Source of the DNA: Nocardioides sp. InS609-2
GTDB taxonomy: Bacteria > Actinomycetota > Actinomycetes > Propionibacteriales > Nocardioidaceae
Direction: 5' to 3'
Length of the DNA stretch: 64,000 nt
Assembly (NCBI RefSeq): GCF_023208195.1
Contig: NZ_CP060034.1
Location: 2,480,001-2,544,000 of the forward strand
Positions 1 through 7,665 of this stretch are shown here, piece after piece. Within the stretch, counting starts at the first letter, position 1. Every line of letters starts with the position of its first letter. A program made the translations under genes and the position numbers. The notes under the pieces are model-generated. The model ran no database searches. It was given only the letters and a program-made list of their open reading frames with translations, and was not told the origin of the DNA.

Positions 1-2
1 CG

Positions 3-1142
3 ACACCCGCCTCCACCATGGAGCAGGCGCACGGTCGCGACCTGGTCCTCGCGCTCCGGCGCGCGACGCAGGACAGCATCGACGAGGTGATCGGCGTCTG
101 CCGCGACGAGGGGATCGACGCGGACATCATCAAGAGCGGCATCCTCTCCGTCGCGCGCGGTCCAGCTCAGGATCGGCGGCTCGCGGAGCACGTCGAGGCC
201 GAGCGCCGGTGGGGAGCCACCGAGTCCGAGCTCGTCGAGCTCGATCGGCCCGCCCTCGACCAGCGGCTGCGGGTGGCCGGGGGAACCTCGGCCGCCTGGC
301 ACGCACACTGCGCCCGGATCCAGCCGGCCAAGCTGGCCCGGGGACTGGCCGAGGTCGTCGAGCGGCTGGGCGTGACCATCCACGAGTCCACCACGGTGAG
401 CAGCGTCGAGCCCGGCCTCGTCACGACTGACCGCGGACAGGTCAGGGCTCCCGTTGCACTCTCCTGCCTGGAGGGATACACGACGTCCTTGCCTGGTCAC
501 AAGCGCGACCTCTTGCCGCTGAACTCGGCGATGGTGGTCACCGACCCGATGCCCGAGAGGGTGTGGGCGCAGATCGGCTGGGCGGGCAATGAGCTCTTCG
601 GCGACCTGGCCCACGCGTACTGCTACGCACAGCGCACTGCCGATGGGCGGATCGCCATCGGAGGGCGCGGCGTCCCGTACCGGTTCGGGTCGCGTCACGA
701 CGAGCGAGGCGTCAGCCAGGACGTCACGGTCCGGCAGCTGGTCGACCTGTTGCACACCTACTTCCCTGCGGCGGCCTCGGTCCCGATAGCGCACGCGTGG
801 TGCGGCGTGCTCGGAGTCCCGAGGGACTGGGCGTCGTTCGTGCGCTACGACAAGGAGGCGGGAACGGGCAGTGCCGGGGGCTACGTCGGCAACGGCGTGA
901 CGACCTCCAACCTGGCCGCGCGAACCCTGCGGGACCTGGTCCTCGACCTCGACACGGAGCTGACGCGTCTCCCGTGGGTGGGGCACCGGTCACGCCGGAA
1001 CTGGGAACCGGAGCCGCTGCGGTGGATTGGGGCCCGGGGTGTCTACGATCTCTACCGCCTGGCAGATCGTCAGGAGCAGCGACGCAGCCTCACGCGCGAC
1101 AGCCGGTGGGCCGCACTCGCCAACCTGGTCGCGGGACGCTGA
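3..1142 (+). CDS. FAD-dependent amine/amino-acid oxidase (DAO family), 5' end outside window
   Basis: The reading frame is open from the left edge, so the N-terminal dinucleotide-binding motif (GxGxxG) is missing because the gene begins upstream of the window. The visible 379 codons match the middle and C-terminal part of DAO-fold oxidases of the gamma-glutamylputrescine oxidase type. They contain a substrate-binding beta domain and, near the end, a G-Y-V-G-N-G-V-T-T-S-N-L motif that contacts FAD in this family. The first visible ATG (18) falls inside the conserved region and is not a credible start. Such enzymes oxidise a C-N bond and release an aldehyde or keto acid, NH3 and H2O2; the substrate cannot be told from the sequence. 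The stop overlaps the reading frame of the DUF1801 remnant that follows. Confidence 0.8.
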   Translation, partial: TPASTMEQAHGRDLVLALRRATQDSIDEVIGVCRDEGIDADIIKSGILSVARGPAQDRRLAEHVEAERRWGATESELVELDRPALDQRLRVAGGTSAAWHAHCARIQPAKLARGLAEVVERLGVTIHESTTVSSVEPGLVTTDRGQVRAPVALSCLEGYTTSLPGHKRDLLPLNSAMVVTDPMPERVWAQIGWAGNELFGDLAHAYCYAQRTADGRIAIGGRGVPYRFGSRHDERGVSQDVTVRQLVDLLHTYFPAAASVPIAHAWCGVLGVPRDWASFVRYDKEAGTGSAGGYVGNGVTTSNLAARTLRDLVLDLDTELTRLPWVGHRSRRNWEPEPLRWIGARGVYDLYRLADRQEQRRSLTRDSRWAALANLVAGR

Positions 1143-1390
1143 CCTGCGACGTACCGGATGGCGTGCCGACCTTCTCCTCCTCGGGTCTGATCTGCACGGT
1201 CGAGACCTACAAGGACAAGGTGAAGATCACCTTCGCCAGGGGCGCCTCGCTCGCTGACCCGGACGCGCTGTTCAACGCGAGCCTCGACGCCGGCACACGG
1301 CGCGCCATCGACATCTTCGGCGGCGACGAGCTCGACGCGGTCGCCTTCGTCGAGCTGGTCCGTGAGGCGGTCGCGCTCAACAACGCGTGA
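1142..1390 (+). pseudogene. DUF1801 protein, N-terminally truncated remnant
   Basis: This frame encodes the conserved C-terminal half of DUF1801 (YdhG-like) proteins: the V-P-x-F/W-S...G-L-I-C-T-x-E-T-Y-K core, then K-x-T-F-A-x-G-A-S-L, L-F-N-x-S-L, R-R-A-I-D and a final A-V-A-L-N. Intact members are about 120-145 residues and have some 50 residues before the V-P motif. Here that part is absent and the frame runs back into the end of the FAD oxidase gene. The only in-frame start near the domain is GTG 1163, in the middle of the fold. I read it as a gene fragment left after a deletion that fused the two neighbours. Confidence 0.7.
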
Positions 1391-1537
1391 CGCCACCTCG
1401 ACGCGATCGGGGCATAGTCCGGCGCATGAGCTCAGTCGAAATGCGGACAATCCGCGACGCCATGCGTTGCTGCCCGGCTAGGTTGTCGGTTGACGCGGCG
1501 GAGGGACGCGCCCATTCGCGGGCGCAGGGGGTACCGA

Positions 1538-3019
1538 ATGGACGGCGTATTCGACGGCGACGACCTCTGGCGCCTGACCTTGCAGCACTCACCGATCGGC
1601 ATGGCCCTGGTCGGCCTCGACGGCGCGCTGCTGATGGTCAATCGCGCGACGTGCGACATGCTCGGATACGACGCCGAGAGCCTGACGCAGAGGGGATTCC
1701 AAGAGCTCACCCATGCCGCGGACCTCGACGCCGACCTCGAGCTGTTCGACCAGGCCGTGGCCGGGGAGATCGACTCCTATCGGCTCCGCAAGCGGTACCT
1801 GCACGCGGACGGCCACGTTGTCTGGGGCGACCTCTCGGTGGCTCTGGTGCGAGGACAGGACGGCAGCCCGCTCCACTTCATCTCGCAGATTCTCGACGTG
1901 ACCGAGCAGCGCGACCACGAGCAGCGGCTCGAGGCGGCCCGCGCGGAGGTCGAGTACGAGCACCAGACACTCGAGGCGATCTTCGAGGCGGTGAGCGTGG
2001 GATTGCTGCTGGTCAGCAGCGACGGCCGCTACGAGCGGATGAACCGGCGACACCGGGAGACCCTGAGCCTTGAGTTCCCCGACGGGCACAACGGCCAGGC
2101 GGGTCAGCTCGGGCACGTGTACTTCCAGGACGGGAAGACACTGATGTCCAAGGAGGACATGCCGTCGTACCGCGCGGTCCAGGGTGAGGAGTTCGACGAC
2201 TACACCTACTGGGTGGGCAATGAGCCCCGCACCCGCACCGCCTTCTCCGCGTCGGCTCGCCAGGTGCGTGGTCCCGCCGGTGAGAGGCTGGGCGCCGCGC
2301 TCGCCTACCAGGAGATCACCGACCTGATGCGCGCCATGCAGGTCCAGGACGAGTTCGTGTCGTCGGTGTCCCACGAGCTGCGTACGCCGCTCACGTCGGT
2401 CCTCGGCTATCTCGAGATGCTCTGCGAGCACGAGGAACTTCCGCCCGACGTGATCGCCCAGCTGCGAGTGGTCCAGCGCAACGCCCTTCGGTTGCGGTCG
2501 CTGCTGTCCGACCTGCTCCATGTCGGGCAGGTCGGCGAGGACAGGCTGAAGCTGCAGCGCACTCGAGTGGACCTGGCCGCCCTGGTTGCCGACGCTGTCG
2601 AGGCGACGCGCCCGTCTGCGGAGAAGTGTGGGATGGCCGTCGAGGTCGCCGCACCGGATCACGTCTCCGCCGTCGTCGACGAGCAGCGCATCCGCCAGGT
2701 GCTGGACAACCTCCTCTCCAACGCCATCAAGTACGGCGGCGCAGGTGGCTCCGTGACCGTCGGCCTCCGGCAGGGCGCAGATGCGATCGAGCTCGAGGTG
2801 AGCGACACCGGCATGGGCATAGCCCAGGACGAGGTCGAGCACGTCTTCGGCCGCTTCTTCCGCGGTGGCGAGGCGCTCGAGCAGCTCATCCCCGGCACCG
2901 GGCTCGGTCTCAACATCGTCAGCTCCATCGTGGCCGCCCACGACGGCGCGGTGACACTGGAGAGCGAGGTGGGCCGGGGCAGCACCTTCCGGGTCACCCT
3001 GCCCCACCAGAGTGTCTGA
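1538..3019 (+). CDS. PAS-domain sensor histidine kinase (orphan)
   Basis: A 493-residue protein with two PAS domains (about residues 10-120 and 145-260), a HisKA dimerisation helix whose phospho-acceptor is His279 in V-S-S-V-S-H-E-L-R-T-P-L, and a HATPase domain with N (LLSNAIKYGG), G1 (D-T-G-M-G-I) and G2 (G-T-G-L-G-L) boxes. No transmembrane segment is visible, so it should be a soluble sensor. ATG 1538 is chosen because an AGGGGG ribosome site lies just upstream and the first PAS domain begins a few residues later; the frame extends to 1490 without added conservation. No response regulator is adjacent, so its partner is elsewhere. The upstream 150 bp hold no obvious gene. Confidence 0.88.
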   Translation: MDGVFDGDDLWRLTLQHSPIGMALVGLDGALLMVNRATCDMLGYDAESLTQRGFQELTHAADLDADLELFDQAVAGEIDSYRLRKRYLHADGHVVWGDLSVALVRGQDGSPLHFISQILDVTEQRDHEQRLEAARAEVEYEHQTLEAIFEAVSVGLLLVSSDGRYERMNRRHRETLSLEFPDGHNGQAGQLGHVYFQDGKTLMSKEDMPSYRAVQGEEFDDYTYWVGNEPRTRTAFSASARQVRGPAGERLGAALAYQEITDLMRAMQVQDEFVSSVSHELRTPLTSVLGYLEMLCEHEELPPDVIAQLRVVQRNALRLRSLLSDLLHVGQVGEDRLKLQRTRVDLAALVADAVEATRPSAEKCGMAVEVAAPDHVSAVVDEQRIRQVLDNLLSNAIKYGGAGGSVTVGLRQGADAIELEVSDTGMGIAQDEVEHVFGRFFRGGEALEQLIPGTGLGLNIVSSIVAAHDGAVTLESEVGRGSTFRVTLPHQSV

Positions 3020-3038
3020 CCTGGTCGCGCCCGAAGCC

Positions 3039-3844
3039 TCAGCCGCCGAGTAGGCCATCGACGTTGGGCAGCCCCTCGAACCGGGAGAACGTCCCCGTGT
3101 CCGCGATGTCCTTCGCGGCCTTCAGGAAGCCGTCCCATGCGGTGCGCGCGAGCGTGCCGCCAACGCTGATCCGCCGTACGCCCAGCTGCGCCGCCTCCGC
3201 GACGGTGATGAACGGAGCGTTGATCAGGAGGTTCACCGGCTTCGGTGACACCGCCGACACGATCGCGGAGATGTCCTCGAGGCTGTCGATCCGGGGAGCG
3301 TAGAGACAGTCGGCCCCGGCTTCGGCGTACGCACGAAGCCGGCGAATCGTCTCGTCGATGTCGGGACGCCCGCACACGAAGCCCTCGGAGCGACCCGTCA
3401 GGACGATGTCCGTCCCGCTCTCGTCGATCGCTCGTCGCGCGGCGGCAATTCGTTCCACGGCAAGGTCGAACTCGAACAGTGGTTGGGCCTCGTCGCCCGA
3501 GGCGTCTTCGATCGAGAGCCCGGCAATGCCCGTGTCCGCGGCCATCTTGACGTTCTCCGCGACCCCAGCCGGATCCACCGCATACCCACCCTCGAAGTCG
3601 GCGTTCACCGGTACCTTCACAGCGCCGGCGATGACCCGGAGATGGTCGAGCGCCTGATCACGGGTGACCTGGGTGTCCGCGCGACCGAGCGTCCAGGCGA
3701 ACCCGGAGCTCGTCGTGGCCAACGCCTTGAATCCGAGCTGTTCCAGGGACCGCGCGCTCCCCGCGTCCCACGGGTTGGCATCACGAAGCACCCCGAGGAG
3801 TGCAGCCGATGGAACTCGGCCGTCCGACTGTCGCGTCTGTCCAT
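3039..3844 (-). pseudogene. Isocitrate lyase/PEP mutase family protein, frameshifted near its N terminus
   Basis: The frame from 3791 down encodes N-P-W-D-A-G-S-A-R, D-F-E-G-G-Y, a Mg-site I-E-D segment, T-G-R-S-E and P-K-P-V-N-L-L, all typical of the PEPM/ICL-like family of C-C or C-P bond lyases. The first 25 residues of the family are present in the next frame: ATG 3844 (AGGAG ribosome site upstream) gives M-D-R-R-D-S-R-T-A-E-F-H-R-L-H-S-S-G-C-F then V-M-P. The frames join at V-M-P/N-P-W-D, where one base is missing around 3776-3779. Without the repair the only starts are an internal GTG (3791) and no good ribosome site. It converges on the histidine kinase gene. Confidence 0.8.
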
Positions 3845-3910
3845 GCCACTCCTGGTCAACGGTCCGAATGCCGCACTAGTCCGATCCGGGTCACATCATG
3901 GACCCAAGAG

Positions 3911-4117
3911 TCAGCCTCCGGAGCCCGACGCCGCATCGCGCGGACGTACGCGCGCGTCCGGCCCCGGGTAGAACAGTCCCTCGTGCCCGTCTGACCAGCG
4001 CACCACGTACGGCGGAGCTCCGTCAGCGCCGCGCACCTCGAGGATTTCTCCCTCTCGCCGATGCTTCTCCGCCGAGTTGCTCTCGATCAGCACCAGGTCA
4101 CCGATGCTCGCCCTCAT
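3911..4117 (-). CDS. DUF1918 domain protein
   Basis: A 68-residue small protein with the DUF1918 pattern: an N-terminal I-G-D-L-V-x-I-E segment, R-R-E-G-E-I-L-E-V-R-G, and G-A-P-P-Y-V-V-R-W-S-D-G-H-E-G before a final Y-P-G-P-D-A. The domain forms a small beta-barrel resembling SH3/KOW folds and is nearly confined to Actinobacteria; no biochemical role is established. The ATG at 4117 is followed at once by the domain, so the start is secure. It appears to be a single-gene unit. Confidence 0.85.
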   Translation of the reverse strand: MRASIGDLVLIESNSAEKHRREGEILEVRGADGAPPYVVRWSDGHEGLFYPGPDARVRPRDAASGSGG

Positions 4118-4199
4118 CGCTCCTCCTCACGCCGCCTGCTCCCACGATGCGCCTCCAGCGCGGCGGAGGCAACAGGCTCACGGAATCAACGAGGCGCCT

Positions 4200-4239
4200 G
4201 GCTTCGAGACGGTTGCCAGCGCAACCTCCTCAACCGCCG
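4200..4239. repeat. Short palindromic repeat, copy A
   Basis: The sequence reads GGCTTCGAGAC, then a perfect hairpin GGTTGC-CAGC-GCAACC (4211-4226), then TCCTCAACCGCC. The same head (GGYYTCGARAC) and tail (TCCTCRACC) frame hairpins at 14527-14580 (opposite orientation) and 24758-24785. This is a REP-like intergenic family, and it sits just downstream of the stop of the following minus-strand gene. Confidence 0.5.
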
Positions 4240-4242
4240 AAG

Positions 4243-4572
4243 TCAGGCGGGAGGCGGCGGGATCTCACCGGCGGGCGGGCCGGCTGGAGCTTCGTCGGCG
4301 GCGCGCTGCGCGGCGACCTTGTCGACGCCGTACTCGATCTGGCTGCGGACTCCTGCGACCTGGTCGGCGTACCGGCCCTCGGTGCGCTCGTTGATGGCCT
4401 CGCTGGCCTTGTCGAGCCAGCCCTCGATGTCGGGGCGCCGCTCGTGGGCGAGGCCGCCGACCTTCTCGACCGCGTCGATGACGGCGCGCTCGATCTCGGC
4501 AGCAGCCTCCGTGACGTGGCGCTCGATCTCGAGCTCGTCGAGCTTCTGCTTGAGGGTGTCGGTGATGGTCAT
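4243..4572 (-). CDS. Small helical protein resembling Rv0909-type 'antitoxin' proteins
   Basis: A 109-residue protein that is almost wholly alpha-helical and charged, with a C-terminal proline run (P-P-P-P). A central stretch (D-K-A-S-E-A-I-N-E-R-T-E-G-R-Y-A-D-Q-V) resembles the short actinobacterial proteins annotated after Rv0909 as putative antitoxins, which have 'DKAGD..DERTGGKYAD' in this place. No toxin gene is next to it, so the antitoxin label is weak. Other possibilities are a general stress or phasin-like helical protein. ATG 4572 is the only start with upstream coding loss. Confidence 0.6.
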   Translation of the reverse strand: MTITDTLKQKLDELEIERHVTEAAAEIERAVIDAVEKVGGLAHERRPDIEGWLDKASEAINERTEGRYADQVAGVRSQIEYGVDKVAAQRAADEAPAGPPAGEIPPPPA

Positions 4573-4654
4573 GTGGATTCCCCCTGGGGATGGTGCTGTC
4601 GACGGACGGCGTCCGCACTCGTCTCAACGGACCTGCCGGTGTGGTTGTTCCACC

Positions 4655-4749
4655 TCAGGTGTGGATCTGGTCCCGCCAGTCTTCGGGTACGGCGCTCGGT
4701 GGGCCGGGCACCGGCCGGGCGTCGGGGTCGAAGGAGGTGGTGCTCAGGG
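4655..4749 (-). other. Coding-like tail, probable frameshifted C terminus of the next gene
   Basis: Thirty codons in this frame, ending in TGA at 4655, have nearly all G/C third positions and read as a proline- and aspartate-rich tail (S-F-D-P-D-A-R-P-V-P-G ... E-D-W-R-D-Q). There is no start codon of its own. The membrane gene upstream stops at 4744 in a different frame, just after a run of four G (4747-4750 on the plus strand). One extra base in that run would join the two frames smoothly. I infer an indel; comparison with an orthologue would settle it. Confidence 0.5.
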
Positions 4750-5151
4750 GCCAAGCGTTCGCTTCTCGGGCCTCGTGCGCAAGAGCCAGGCGACGCCGAG
4801 GAACGGCAGCACCAGCGGCAGCCAGCCGTAGCCACTGCCGAAGCGCGACCACACCGTGTCATCCGGGAACCAGTCGGACTCCACGAGGCTGAGCGTGCCC
4901 ACCACCAGCACGCCGGCCATCTCGACCAGGCACGCCGTCCACGCGACCCGGCGGGGGCTCGGCCCGACCTCGGCCAGCCCCACCGTCGCCGCGATGTAGA
5001 CCACGGCCGCCAGCGCGGAGAGCCCGTAGGCCAGCGGCGCCTCGTCGGCCTTCTGGATCAGCTGGACGCTCGAGCGGCCGGTCGCGGCGAGCGCGAACAC
5101 GGCGTACACGGCGATCAGGATCCGGCCAGGGCCGGTGCTCGTGGAGGACAT
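4744..5151 (-). CDS. Four-helix membrane protein, unknown function
   Basis: A 135-residue protein with about four hydrophobic segments: residues 9-25, 45-62, 70-88 and 112-127. No catalytic or transport signature is visible. It begins one base after the stop of the upstream membrane gene (TGA-G-ATG), so the two are cotranscribed and probably translationally coupled. The C terminus may be wrong: strongly coding sequence continues in another frame to 4655 (see separate entry), giving a hydrophilic tail of about 30 more residues. Confidence 0.7.
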   Translation of the reverse strand: MSSTSTGPGRILIAVYAVFALAATGRSSVQLIQKADEAPLAYGLSALAAVVYIAATVGLAEVGPSPRRVAWTACLVEMAGVLVVGTLSLVESDWFPDDTVWSRFGSGYGWLPLVLPFLGVAWLLRTRPEKRTLGP

Positions 5152-5152
5152 C

Positions 5153-5506
5153 TCAACCCCAGATCTGCTGCAGTCGTACGACGAGGAACGCCGCGGTGAG
5201 CGCGGCCACGATCAGCACGGCGGTGCCGGAGCGGCTGCGCTCGGCCAGGGACCACAGCGCCCCGATGGGCAAGACGACCAACGCGCCGATCAGGTAGCCC
5301 ACGAACACCGCGCCGTTGACGTCGCGGTCGGTGCCGGTGAGCCGGACGATGCCGATGACGGCCTGGGCCAGGAAGCCCACCTCGACCACGGCCAGCCCTA
5401 GGAGCAGCGCGTCGTCGACCGGCCGTCCGAGGGCGACGTACACGGCGACGGCAAGGGCAATCACGAGCGACGCGACGATGAGTACGACGGGCAGCGGGTC
5501 GAGCAT
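5153..5506 (-). CDS. Four-helix membrane protein, unknown function
   Basis: A 117-residue protein made of four hydrophobic helices separated by short loops, with R-P-V-D-D-A-L between the first two. I chose the ATG at 5506 (M-L-D-P-L-P) because it starts immediately before the first helix; the frame extends six codons further to an ATG at 5524. It is the first gene of a two-gene unit with the membrane protein at 4744-5151. I do not recognise the family beyond an actinobacterial conserved membrane protein. Confidence 0.7.
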   Translation of the reverse strand: MLDPLPVVLIVASLVIALAVAVYVALGRPVDDALLLGLAVVEVGFLAQAVIGIVRLTGTDRDVNGAVFVGYLIGALVVLPIGALWSLAERSRSGTAVLIVAALTAAFLVVRLQQIWG

Positions 5507-5556
5507 GCGCCCATCGTCCCTCACGCCTCCGGGCCCGGACGCCCTAGGCTCGCCTC

Positions 5557-6540
5557 ATGCCTGCGACCGACCTCGCCCACCCGGCCTCTCCCGCGCGGGT
5601 TGCGGTCTACATCGACTTCGACAACGTCGTCATCTCCCGCTACGACCAAGTGCATCGTGACCCCAAGCGCACCCGGAGCGACGCCTGGCGCAGCGACAAC
5701 GCGAAGGAGCACGCTGCCGCCGACGAGAGCGACGACCCGATCGCCGTCAAGCTGGCCGAGGCACGGGTCGACATGGGCGCCCTGCTCGACTACGCAGCGT
5801 CGTTCGGCACGGTCGCGATCGCTCGCGCGTACGCCGACTGGTCGGTGCCCGCCAACGCCGCCTACCGTCGCCAGCTAGTCGACCGGGCCGTCGACCTGAC
5901 CCAGCTCTTCCCGGTGAGCGGCACCAAGAACGGCGCCGACATCCGGCTGGCCGTGGACGCGATCGAGGACCTGCTCCACTACACCGACCTGACGCACGTG
6001 GTGATCGTGGGCGGCGACTCCGACTACATCGCCGTGGCTCAGCGCTGCAAGCAGCTCGGCCGCTCCGTCATCGGGGTCGGCGTCACCGGCTCCACGAGCA
6101 GGGCCCTGATTGCCGCCTGCGACGTCTTCAGCCACTACGACGACCTGCCCGGCGTGGGCCCGGCCCCGACCCGCCGGGTGACCACTGCCCCGGCCGCCGA
6201 GAAGAAGGCGGAGCAGAAGATCGAGAGCGCGCCGGCCGCCAAGACCATTAAGAAGACCGCCGCGCAACGGGCCGCCCAGAAGGCCGTGCCCACCGCCGAG
6301 GAGACCCGTCAGCAGGAGGCGACCAACCTGCTCGTGCGTGCGCTGCGCAACTCCGACGACTCCGACGACGAGTGGCTCTACGGCGGTGGGGTGAAGAGCC
6401 AGATGCAACGGATGGACTCCTCGTTCAAGGAGAAGTCGCTCGGCTTCAGCTCGTTCCGGGCCTTCCTCGAGTCGCGCTCCCACATCGCCGAGACCGACAC
6501 CGAGGGCGGCCACGTGCGGGTGCGGCTGCGCGACCGCTGA
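5557..6540 (+). CDS. NYN-domain protein with C-terminal LOTUS/OST-HTH-like domain
   Basis: Residues 14-200 form a NYN (PIN-like) nuclease domain. The acidic site residues are visible in Y-I-D-F-D-N (near 20), K-N-G-A-D-I-R-L and G-G-D-S-D-Y. A linker of about 70 residues rich in A, K and E follows, then a C-terminal winged-helix-like part (L-L-V-R-A-L-R ... S-F-K-E-K-S-L-G-F-S-S-F-R-A-F-L) that fits the LOTUS/OST-HTH RNA-binding fold. The arrangement suggests an RNA-directed nuclease, perhaps acting on structured RNA. It is 327 residues and complete. It is preceded by the divergent membrane-protein pair and followed 23 bp later by a FUSC gene. Confidence 0.85.
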   Translation: MPATDLAHPASPARVAVYIDFDNVVISRYDQVHRDPKRTRSDAWRSDNAKEHAAADESDDPIAVKLAEARVDMGALLDYAASFGTVAIARAYADWSVPANAAYRRQLVDRAVDLTQLFPVSGTKNGADIRLAVDAIEDLLHYTDLTHVVIVGGDSDYIAVAQRCKQLGRSVIGVGVTGSTSRALIAACDVFSHYDDLPGVGPAPTRRVTTAPAAEKKAEQKIESAPAAKTIKKTAAQRAAQKAVPTAEETRQQEATNLLVRALRNSDDSDDEWLYGGGVKSQMQRMDSSFKEKSLGFSSFRAFLESRSHIAETDTEGGHVRVRLRDR

Positions 6541-6563
6541 CCGCATTGGGGTAAGCAGTCACC

Positions 6564-7655
6564 ATGAGGAATGCGGCACGACGGGCATGGGGCGACGCGC
6601 TGTTCTGGGTCGACCTCGTCCAGTCGGCGAAGACGGTGCTGGCCGGGGTGCTCGCCTGGTGGGTCGCCCGCGACGTACTCGGCCTCCAGCAGCCGTTCCT
6701 CGCACCGTGGTCGGCGATCCTCGTGGTGCACGCGACCGTCTACCGGACCTTCGCGCGAGGCGCGCAGCAGGTGGCGGCCACGATGCTCGCTGTCGTGCTG
6801 GCCTCGCTGGCGGGTCACGCGTTCGGACTCGGCGTCATCGGGATGGCGGTGCTGCTCGTCGCCGCCGTGGTGCTCGGTCGGCTCCGCTGGGTTCGCGACG
6901 AGGCGACCACCATCGTGACCACCGGCGTGGTCGTGCTCGCCACCAACTCGATCGCCGAGTCCACCCTGCTGTGGAGCCGGCTGGTCGACACCACGACCGG
7001 CATCGTTGTCGGGCTGCTCGTCAACGTCGTGGTGTGGCCGCCGCTGCGCGACCGGGCCGCGTGGGCCGAGGCGGCGAAGGTGCCCGGCCAGATCGGTGAG
7101 GCGCTGGCCGAGATCGCCGACCAGCTGTCGCCGGACTTCGACGCCGACCAGAGCGACCGGTTGCTCACTCTCCTGCGCAAGATCGACACCCGGATCGATC
7201 AGTGCTGGGGGCTGTTGCGCCAGGCCCAGGAAGGCAGCCGGTTCAACCCCCGCCGGCGCAAGGGCTGGTCACCGCTCGCCGACCTGGTCGACGTGCTGCA
7301 CCGCCTCGAGCACGTGGTGGCCGACGCCCAGAGCCTGGTCCGCACCGTCGTGATCAGCGCGTCCCAGGGCAACACCTGGCAGGACGCCTTCCGCGCCCAG
7401 CTCGTCGACATCATGTGCGAGGTGGCTCGGGTCGTCGACGACGACGACCCCGAGCGGTTCGCCCCGGCCCTGGCCCGGCTGAGGGAGACCGCTGCGACGC
7501 TCTCGACGGGCGACATCGGCGAGTCCTGGCAGGAGTACGGCGGGGTGATCATCAACCTGCGCAACGTCGTCGACGCACTCTCCTACCTGCCACCGACGTC
7601 GCAGATGCGGCCACTCACGGGGCCACACGTCCCGCGGCGTACGGCGGCGCGCTGA
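6564..7655 (+). CDS. FUSC/aromatic acid exporter family membrane protein
   Basis: A 363-residue protein with an N-terminal block of about six transmembrane helices (residues 15-165), including the V-Q-S-A-K-T-V-L-A first helix and the P-F-L-A-P-W-S-A-I motif typical of FUSC-type efflux proteins such as AaeB and YccS. A cytoplasmic helical C-terminal domain follows. The family exports aromatic carboxylic acids or related compounds; the substrate here is not evident. It lies 23 bp after the NYN gene and converges on the DUF6297 gene with a 10-bp gap. Confidence 0.82.
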   Translation: MRNAARRAWGDALFWVDLVQSAKTVLAGVLAWWVARDVLGLQQPFLAPWSAILVVHATVYRTFARGAQQVAATMLAVVLASLAGHAFGLGVIGMAVLLVAAVVLGRLRWVRDEATTIVTTGVVVLATNSIAESTLLWSRLVDTTTGIVVGLLVNVVVWPPLRDRAAWAEAAKVPGQIGEALAEIADQLSPDFDADQSDRLLTLLRKIDTRIDQCWGLLRQAQEGSRFNPRRRKGWSPLADLVDVLHRLEHVVADAQSLVRTVVISASQGNTWQDAFRAQLVDIMCEVARVVDDDDPERFAPALARLRETAATLSTGDIGESWQEYGGVIINLRNVVDALSYLPPTSQMRPLTGPHVPRRTAAR

Positions 7656-7665
7656 GCTTGGTCCG

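Noticed and set aside
4243..4572. Toxin-antitoxin pair based on the Rv0909-like small protein
   Set aside because: There is no partner gene with a toxin fold; the neighbours are DUF1918 and membrane proteins.
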